Shown here: piece after piece, positions 58,566 to 64,000 of the stretch
Layout of the letters: each line of letters starts with the position of its first letter
Position numbering within the stretch: the stretch's first letter is position 1
Assembly (NCBI GenBank): GCA_028281765.1
Contig: JANQJF010000061.1
Span: 62,001 to 126,000 of the forward strand
Origin: Planctomycetota bacterium
Lineage (GTDB): Bacteria > Planctomycetota > UBA1135 > UBA2386
Direction: 5' to 3'
Length of the DNA: 64,000 bases
The notes under the pieces: generated by a model
Seen by the model: the letters and a program-made list of their open reading frames with translations, nothing else
What the model was told of the DNA's origin: nothing
Database searches by the model: none
Made by a program: the position numbers and the translations under genes

Positions 58566-60089
58566 ATGAAGGATCTCGTTACGCGCGTGCCGTGCGTGCT
58601 GTTCACACTCACGGCGTTCGGTTGCTCGAGTGGGTCCGACAGCGGATCGTCGTCCACGGGCGATGAGACGAATCTCGCGCAGCAGGCGGAGTTCTCTGCT
58701 GCGGACGTCGACCACCTCCTACGTCGCACGCAGTTCGGCGTCTCGGTCGAGGGCCGTGCCGCCGTAGCAAGCGGCGGAGTGCCCGCGTTCGTCGATGCGA
58801 TGCTCACGTTCCCAGCGGAGGAAACCGCGGTCGAACGCGAGGCTGCCCAGCTGCTGGCGAACGACGACGACCCCGCGGGTCTCGAAGGGCGCTTTCCTTC
58901 GGCGAACGATGTCACGGAGTGGTGGCTTCATCTGATGATGCACAGCGACGCACCGTTTCAGGAGCGCCTTGCGATGTTCTGGCACGACCACTTCGCCGTT
59001 TCGTCGGATGGGCTCAATGGGCAAGAGCGCCACTGGATGGTGGACCTCGTCCAGCTGCTGCGCCGCCAGGGCGTCGGCAACTTCCGCACGCTCGTCGTCG
59101 AGGTCTCTCGCAGCTCGGCGATGCTCGAATGGCTCGACAGCACCTCCAACGTGCGTGGCGAACCGAACGAGAACTTCGCGCGTGAGTTCTTCGAGCTGTT
59201 CACGGCGGGTGCGGACAACGGCTACACCGAAGCCGATATCCAGGAAGCGTCGCGCGCGTTCACGGGTTATCGCAACCGACTCGACGCAGACACGAACCTG
59301 CGCTACACGGAGTTCGACTCGGAGCGGAAGGACATCTTCGCGAAGGTGCTGTTCGATGACGTCGTCGTTCGCGGCAACGGCGAGGATGGCGATGACTTCC
59401 AGGATGTCGTGGACGTTACGTTCGCGAATCTTCCGGTAGCGGAGTGGCTCGCCGAGAAGCTGCTGCTCGAGTTCGTCAACGACGCGCCGACCGAGGCCCA
59501 GGTCACGGAGGTGGCCGCGGTGATTCGCGAGGAAGCGTACGAGATGCGTGCGATCCTTCGCCGGCTCTTCCTCTCGCGGATGTTCTACGAGAACAGCGGC
59601 ACGATGGTGAAGATGCCGGTCGAGCACGCGATCGGATTCGTGCGATCCACGAACCTGTTCATGCCACCGTCGACGATGCGGAGCGAGCTCGACTCCCTCG
59701 CGCAAGTGCCGAGCCGACCGCCTTCGGTGTTCGGCTGGCCGCAGGGATCGGAGTGGTTGAGCTCCGAGGGCATGGTCGAACGCGCGAACCTCGTGCGTCG
59801 CGCGATCGAGAACCGCACCTATCAGACCGACAACGGCTACGAGCTCACGCTGCCGTCCGGCGACGCGTCCACCGCGGGCGAAGTCGTGGACCACTTCGCC
59901 GTGTTGCTTGGTGTCGTACTCCTGGCGACGGAGCGAGAAGTGCTCGTCAGCTACATGAACACGCACGTTCGCAACGACGACACGCGCGAAGAAGACCCGT
60001 TCGACCCGACCGAGACGCGTGACGTCGACGAACGCGTGCGCGGACTGCTCTACATCCTCGCCAACCACGTCGATGCCGTGAAGCGGTGA
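58566..60089 (+). CDS. DUF1800 lipoprotein
   Basis: A 507-residue protein after a strong AAGGAGG site, with a lipoprotein signal (LFTLTAFGC, lipidated Cys about residue 20). The DUF1800 core is clear: DVDHLLRRTQFGVS near 47, FQERLAMFWHDHFAVS near 130 and ENFAREFFELFTAG near 201. DUF1800 genes are typically next to DUF1501 genes in Planctomycetota and other aquatic bacteria; the function of the pair is unknown. The next gene follows 32 bases later. Confidence 0.9.
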   Translation: MKDLVTRVPCVLFTLTAFGCSSGSDSGSSSTGDETNLAQQAEFSAADVDHLLRRTQFGVSVEGRAAVASGGVPAFVDAMLTFPAEETAVEREAAQLLANDDDPAGLEGRFPSANDVTEWWLHLMMHSDAPFQERLAMFWHDHFAVSSDGLNGQERHWMVDLVQLLRRQGVGNFRTLVVEVSRSSAMLEWLDSTSNVRGEPNENFAREFFELFTAGADNGYTEADIQEASRAFTGYRNRLDADTNLRYTEFDSERKDIFAKVLFDDVVVRGNGEDGDDFQDVVDVTFANLPVAEWLAEKLLLEFVNDAPTEAQVTEVAAVIREEAYEMRAILRRLFLSRMFYENSGTMVKMPVEHAIGFVRSTNLFMPPSTMRSELDSLAQVPSRPPSVFGWPQGSEWLSSEGMVERANLVRRAIENRTYQTDNGYELTLPSGDASTAGEVVDHFAVLLGVVLLATEREVLVSYMNTHVRNDDTREEDPFDPTETRDVDERVRGLLYILANHVDAVKR

Positions 60090-60121
60090 GCCAATCGAGA
60101 TTCCAGGAAGGGAGAAGAGTC

Positions 60122-61384
60122 ATGTCACAGCACGAATCCAACAGCATGCAGCTCACTCGGCGCTCGGTGGTGCAAGCCGCTCTCGGCGCCTTCGGGATCT
60201 CGGCACTCGGTCCTGTCGCACGCGCAGCCGCGGCGGCGGCCCCGCCGGCCGCCGGTGAGAACTTCCTCGTCGTCGTCGAACTCGACGGTGGCAACGACGG
60301 GCTCAACATGTGCGTGCCGCACGGTCTGTCGAACTACGCGGCCCAGCGCCCGACGCTCGGTCTTGCCCCGGCAGATACGCTCGCGATCGACACCGGTCCG
60401 TTCGCGACCAATTTCTACAAGCTGCACCCGCGCTTGCCGGCGCTCGCACAGATGTATCGCGACGGCGAGGTCGCGATCGTGCAGAAGGTCGGCTACCCGC
60501 GACCCAACGGCAGCCACGACACGAGCAAGCGCGTCTGGGCCGCGGGGCAGCGTGACGACCTGCTGCAGTCGAACGGCTGGATCGGACGGTACGCGGAGAC
60601 CTACGCTCCGACCGCCCTCGGCGCGGTGTCGATCGGTCGCGGGCGGCACAGGTCGATGGTGGGAGGCGGCAGCAATCCGCTCACGCTCGGCTCGCTCGGT
60701 CGGTTCCAGTTCGAGCCTGACAACCGCTACCGGGCCAATCACCGGCATCGCCTCTCGATCGTGCGCGACTTCCTCGCCGCGCGCGGCAACGGCGCGAGCC
60801 GGGACGCGATGCTCGCGGGCCACTCGGTCGCGGACAACATCACGGCGGCCATCGACAACTACGTGTCTCCGGTCACGTACCGCACGCGCACGCTCTCGGA
60901 CAAGCTCCAGGACGTCGCCCGTCTCGTGCAGGCCGACTACGGCACCCGGATCTACTACACTGGCTTCGGCGGTTTCGACACGCACGCGGCGCAGGGGACG
61001 TTGACCGGGCGGCACGCCGACCTGATGACGACGCTCGACGAAGGGCTCGAGGACCTGGTCGCGGATCTCAAGGCGATGGGCGCGTGGAACCGTGCCGTGA
61101 TCGTCGTGATGTCCGAGTTCGGCCGCCGCAACTTCCAGAACGGTTCGGGCGGCACCGACCACGGTCGCGGCAACTTCATGCTCGTAACAGGTGGCGCGGT
61201 GCGCGGCGGGCTCGCCGGTCCGACGCTGACCGACGCCGATCTCGGTGAGAACAACATGCCGTACGGTGTCGACTTCCGCTCGGTCTACATGCACCTGCTC
61301 GAGCGGCACCTCGGGGTCGGCGATCCGACGACGCTGTTCCCCGAGACGCTCGAGTTCGCGCAGCCGCTGGATCTGATGCTATGA
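60122..61384 (+). CDS. DUF1501 protein, Tat-exported
   Basis: A 420-residue protein. The ATG at 60122 is preceded by AGGAAGGGAG at good spacing; an in-frame GTG at 60086 overlaps the previous gene and lacks this site. The N-terminus RRSVVQAALGAFGISAL is a twin-arginine-type signal. DUF1501 motifs: LVVVELDGGNDGLNMCVPH near residue 46, GFGGFDTHAAQG near 281, and VMSEFGRRNFQNGSGGTDHG near 330. The fold is alkaline-phosphatase-like, with probable metal-binding Asp/His residues. It overlaps the next gene by 4 bases. Confidence 0.92.
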   Translation: MSQHESNSMQLTRRSVVQAALGAFGISALGPVARAAAAAAPPAAGENFLVVVELDGGNDGLNMCVPHGLSNYAAQRPTLGLAPADTLAIDTGPFATNFYKLHPRLPALAQMYRDGEVAIVQKVGYPRPNGSHDTSKRVWAAGQRDDLLQSNGWIGRYAETYAPTALGAVSIGRGRHRSMVGGGSNPLTLGSLGRFQFEPDNRYRANHRHRLSIVRDFLAARGNGASRDAMLAGHSVADNITAAIDNYVSPVTYRTRTLSDKLQDVARLVQADYGTRIYYTGFGGFDTHAAQGTLTGRHADLMTTLDEGLEDLVADLKAMGAWNRAVIVVMSEFGRRNFQNGSGGTDHGRGNFMLVTGGAVRGGLAGPTLTDADLGENNMPYGVDFRSVYMHLLERHLGVGDPTTLFPETLEFAQPLDLML

Positions 61385-62778
61385 GCGGCCGCGTTCCTCT
61401 CGGGGCGGCGGTGGCCGCGGTGCTGTGCTTCGGATGTTCTTCTGGGAGTAACGACACCTCTGGGGCTGAGACGTTCGGATATGCCGACGGCGCATCGATC
61501 GAGCTTCGCGTCGGCGACTCCGTGAGTCTCATGCCGACGGGAGGCGCGATCGGAGATGCAAGTGTGCGCGCGTTCTCGGTGTCGCCGCCGCTTCCGGAGG
61601 GCTTGTCGTTCGACGGGACGAACGGTGCGATCGCGGGCAGCCCCGCGGCTACGGCGGCGCGTGCGACGTATCGCGTGGCCGTGACCGCCGGCACGCAGGA
61701 GCTGTCCGTCGACGTCGAACTCGCCGTCGGCCTGGCTTTGCCCGTCGAAGTCGCGTCGCTCGAGGGGGGCTTCGAGGTCGTGCGCTTCGCGGCGCTGCCG
61801 CAGCAGCCCGGCAAGTTCGCGACTGCGCCCGACGGTCGGATCTTCGTCAACGAGCTGTTGACCGGACAGATTCGGATCATCGCGCGGAATGGACAGATGG
61901 AGCCCGTGCCGTTCGCCACGGTCACGGTCGAGACCGGTGGTCATCGCGGCTTGCTCGGCCTCGCGCTGTCTCCCGACTTCGAGAACGATGGTTTCGTCTA
62001 CGCGTCCGCAGTCTTGCCGGCCGCCGGACCGACGCCTGCCAAGCTCCAGGTCTTGCGATGGCGCGAAGGCGGCGGTGTCGGGTTGGATCGTACGGTCATT
62101 CTCGACGATCTTCCCGTGTCGGCGTTCAACAACGGGGGCGCGCTTGCATTCGACTCGGGTGGGCAACTGCTCGTGACCGTCGGCGACGTGGAAGTCCCCG
62201 CGTCGGCCCAGGACGACGCCGCGCTCTCGGGCAAGCTCCTCCGCGTGCGCGCGACCGATGGCGGTGTGCCGACCGACAATCCGGACCCCGCGAGTCGCGC
62301 GTTCGCGAAGGGCTTTCGCAACACGTGGGCGGTCGCGGTGCATCCGACCTCGGGCGCGATCTACGCGGCCGACAACGGCCCGACCGACGGCGACGAACTG
62401 AACCTCGTGCGCGCCGGCTTCAACTACGAGTGGGGCGCGGATCCCGACGCGTCGTTCGGCGCGCAAACCGGGCCGCGACTACGCTTCTGGAGTGATGTCG
62501 TGGTGCCGACGGGCCTCGCGTTCCGTCCGGCGGAAGGCGTGGTCGCGTGGCCGGCCGCCGCGCAGAGCTCGCTGTTCGGCTCGTTCTACGACCAAGAGCA
62601 CGTGGTGCGCTTCGAGTTGTCAGGCGAGCAGGCGACCGACATCGATCGCGAGGTGGAGTTCCTGCAGTTCGCGATCCAAGGAAACCTGAACAAGCCGATC
62701 GACGTGCAGTTCGGGCCGGATGGGTCACTGTTCGTGCTGACGAACGGCGCGGTGTTTCGAGTGACTCGGGTGCGCTGA
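61381..62778 (+). CDS. PQQ-dependent sugar dehydrogenase-like lipoprotein
   Basis: A 465-residue lipoprotein (AAVLCFGC, lipidated Cys about residue 19). Residues about 35-115 form a cadherin/Ig-like domain of the putative-Ig type (PPLPEGLSFDGTNGAIAGSP). The rest matches the glucose/sorbosone dehydrogenase beta-propeller: GGHRGLLGLALSPDF near 181, NNGGALAFDSGGQLLVTVGD near 243, GFRNTWAVAVHPTSGAIYAAD near 311 and PIDVQFGPDGSLFVL near 440. The His in GGHRG is the conserved catalytic base region. Family enzymes oxidise aldoses using PQQ. It is translationally coupled to the DUF1501 gene by a 4-base overlap. Confidence 0.86.
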   Translation: MSGRVPLGAAVAAVLCFGCSSGSNDTSGAETFGYADGASIELRVGDSVSLMPTGGAIGDASVRAFSVSPPLPEGLSFDGTNGAIAGSPAATAARATYRVAVTAGTQELSVDVELAVGLALPVEVASLEGGFEVVRFAALPQQPGKFATAPDGRIFVNELLTGQIRIIARNGQMEPVPFATVTVETGGHRGLLGLALSPDFENDGFVYASAVLPAAGPTPAKLQVLRWREGGGVGLDRTVILDDLPVSAFNNGGALAFDSGGQLLVTVGDVEVPASAQDDAALSGKLLRVRATDGGVPTDNPDPASRAFAKGFRNTWAVAVHPTSGAIYAADNGPTDGDELNLVRAGFNYEWGADPDASFGAQTGPRLRFWSDVVVPTGLAFRPAEGVVAWPAAAQSSLFGSFYDQEHVVRFELSGEQATDIDREVEFLQFAIQGNLNKPIDVQFGPDGSLFVLTNGAVFRVTRVR

Positions 62779-62924
62779 TCCCTCGGGAATCCCGCGGCGC
62801 GAACCTCAGGCCGGGTCCTCGATCCCGCGCCACGGGCATGTGCCGTGACGTCGAAGGCCGCGGAGTTCGTCTCGCGGCCCCGGCATGATCCGCTGATAGA
62901 GTTCGGGGGCCCATCGAGAGCCGA

Positions 62925-62962
62925 CGAGACCCGCGCCGGGCGGCCGCAGCGCGCGGGTCTCG
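62925..62962 (-). terminator. terminator-like hairpin without U-tract
   Basis: A perfect 12-base stem (CGAGACCCGCGC with GCGCGGGTCTCG) encloses a 14-base loop, 10 bases beyond the stop of the leftward DUF1501 gene. No T-rich run follows on either strand, so it may act as a Rho-assisted or bidirectional stop rather than an intrinsic terminator. Confidence 0.45.
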
Positions 62963-62972
62963 CGGACGGCGC

Positions 62973-64000
62973 TCAGATGAAGTTCAGCGGCGCGTACCTC
63001 GGCTGGCCCGACAGCGTCGTGCGGATCTGCTCCCAGAACGGACCGATGTCGTCCATGTTCTGGATCAGCGATCCGTAGCCGAAGAACTTGTCCATGATCT
63101 CGACGAACGGCACGCGGAAGTCGGTCGCGGGGACGATCGCATCCGCGTAGTTCGGGTCGGGGTTGCTCAGTAGGCGCCACTCTTGCCCCAGCTGGGGACC
63201 GCCCCAGCCGGGACGCCAGCAGTTGTAGACACCACCGTTGACGGTGGGGCCCGCGACGATCGCGGCGCCGCCGACGCCGTGGTCGGTGCCGCGCGACCCG
63301 TTCTCGGCGACGGTGCGACCGAACTCGGAGATCACGAGGATGACGAAGTCGTTGCCGAGCGCGAATTGGAGATCGTCGTAGGCCGACTTGATCGCATGCG
63401 AGAGGATCGTGAGAAGATCCGCGTGCGTGCCGGTCGTCGAGTTGCCCACGTCGATCTGGTTGTTGTGCGTGTCCCAGCCGCCGAGCTCGATGCCGGCGAA
63501 GCGCGTGAGCCCGGTCTTCAGGTAGAACACGGACTCTTCGAGCCGCGAGAAGAACGTCCGCTGCGGGCCGTTGAGCGCGTTGCCACCCCATTGGTCGCCG
63601 GGTTGGGAGGGATAGCGCAGAGGCTGACGCGTGAAGGTCGCGTAGGCTGGCGCTCGCAACGAACGCAAGGTGTCGATCGCGCGGGCGATCGATGTGCGCT
63701 GGTAGATGCCGGCGTCGCTGACCGAATACGCGCTCGTCCCGGTGGGGGCGGCAAGCTCGACGCGGTCGGCGATGTCCATACCTTGCGATGTCGAAGCGAA
63801 CGGGATGTTGAGCACGCGATCGTCGGTGATCGGGTCGACGCCATACGCACCCTGCAGGTGTGTCGTCGGCTCGTCTTGATCGCCTGACAGGTACATCCGT
63901 TGCATCCGGTTCGAGACGCTGACGCTCGGCATCAAGACGTTGCCGGGCAGATGCGGAACCAGATCGGGCAAGACCTGCGGAATCCAACCCTGCGACGTCG
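62973..64000 (-). CDS. DUF1501 protein, partial (start beyond right edge)
   Basis: The frame is open to the right edge, leaving at least 342 codons. DUF1501 motifs are clear: GIELGGWDTHNNQ, VISEFGRTVAENGSRGTDHG and GWGGPQLGQEW. It is transcribed toward the DUF1800/DUF1501/dehydrogenase operon and differs strongly in sequence from the DUF1501 gene at 60122, so it is a paralogue, not a recent duplicate. Signal peptide and start are not in the window. Confidence 0.9.
   Translation of the reverse strand, partial: TSQGWIPQVLPDLVPHLPGNVLMPSVSVSNRMQRMYLSGDQDEPTTHLQGAYGVDPITDDRVLNIPFASTSQGMDIADRVELAAPTGTSAYSVSDAGIYQRTSIARAIDTLRSLRAPAYATFTRQPLRYPSQPGDQWGGNALNGPQRTFFSRLEESVFYLKTGLTRFAGIELGGWDTHNNQIDVGNSTTGTHADLLTILSHAIKSAYDDLQFALGNDFVILVISEFGRTVAENGSRGTDHGVGGAAIVAGPTVNGGVYNCWRPGWGGPQLGQEWRLLSNPDPNYADAIVPATDFRVPFVEIMDKFFGYGSLIQNMDDIGPFWEQIRTTLSGQPRYAPLNFI

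Overview
The window is a GC-rich, gene-dense bacterial chromosome segment with about 45 protein genes on both strands, short gaps and frequent 1-4 base start/stop overlaps. I saw no rRNA, tRNA, CRISPR array or insertion sequence. The gene mix points to Planctomycetota: DUF1501 and DUF1800 proteins, FG-GAP, Kelch-like and ELW-repeat secreted proteins, several ECF sigma factors beside or fused to sensor-type modules, Ser/Thr kinases with TPR or formylglycine-enzyme (FGE)-like modules, and CHRD domains. A lipid A-type acyltransferase and many lipoproteins fit a diderm envelope. The phylum is an inference from families; I have no marker gene to prove it.

Layout. 1-7568: a secreted asparaginase-type Ntn hydrolase (cut by the left edge), a PhoD-like phosphatase, an acyltransferase / fatty-acyl-AMP ligase / acyl carrier protein cassette, then a converging acyl-CoA dehydrogenase, small membrane protein and YciH/SUI1 protein. 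7593-15601: an 11-repeat Kelch-like protein, a DUF2330 protein coupled to a gene with an in-frame UGA, a GT-C-like membrane protein and a reprolysin-like metalloprotease. 15618-32358: mostly exported proteins (serine hydrolase fused to FG-GAP repeats, 14-repeat FG-GAP protein, 17-repeat ELW protein, DUF885 lipoprotein), with an ECF sigma factor and an LD-carboxypeptidase. 32510-46257: signalling (kinase-FGE protein converging on a coiled-coil FGE-like protein, a sigma factor fused through one membrane helix to a large extracytoplasmic region, and a sigma/kinase-TPR operon). 46316-51390: lipoprotein pyrophosphatase, a BlaI/M56 pair with visible operators next to a Tat lipoprotein, a VTT-domain protein and an ACP phosphodiesterase homologue. 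51473-64000: more exported proteins, an eCIS-core (DUF4157) effector-like protein, a bestrophin, a matrixin-like protein that has lost its zinc site, and a DUF1800-DUF1501-sugar dehydrogenase operon facing a second DUF1501 gene.

Best leads: (1) the UGA at 11464-11466, after which the frame stays protein-like for 55 codons and ends in an ATGA overlap with the next gene; (2) the orphan eCIS-core protein with an AT-richer C-terminal domain that looks like a permuted papain-like fold; (3) a weakly conserved beta-rich C-terminal module of about 100 residues shared by roughly nine secreted proteins; (4) the BlaI operators controlling a gene that is not a beta-lactamase; (5) the matrixin-like pseudoprotease. 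All family assignments come from reading motifs by eye; no database search was run.
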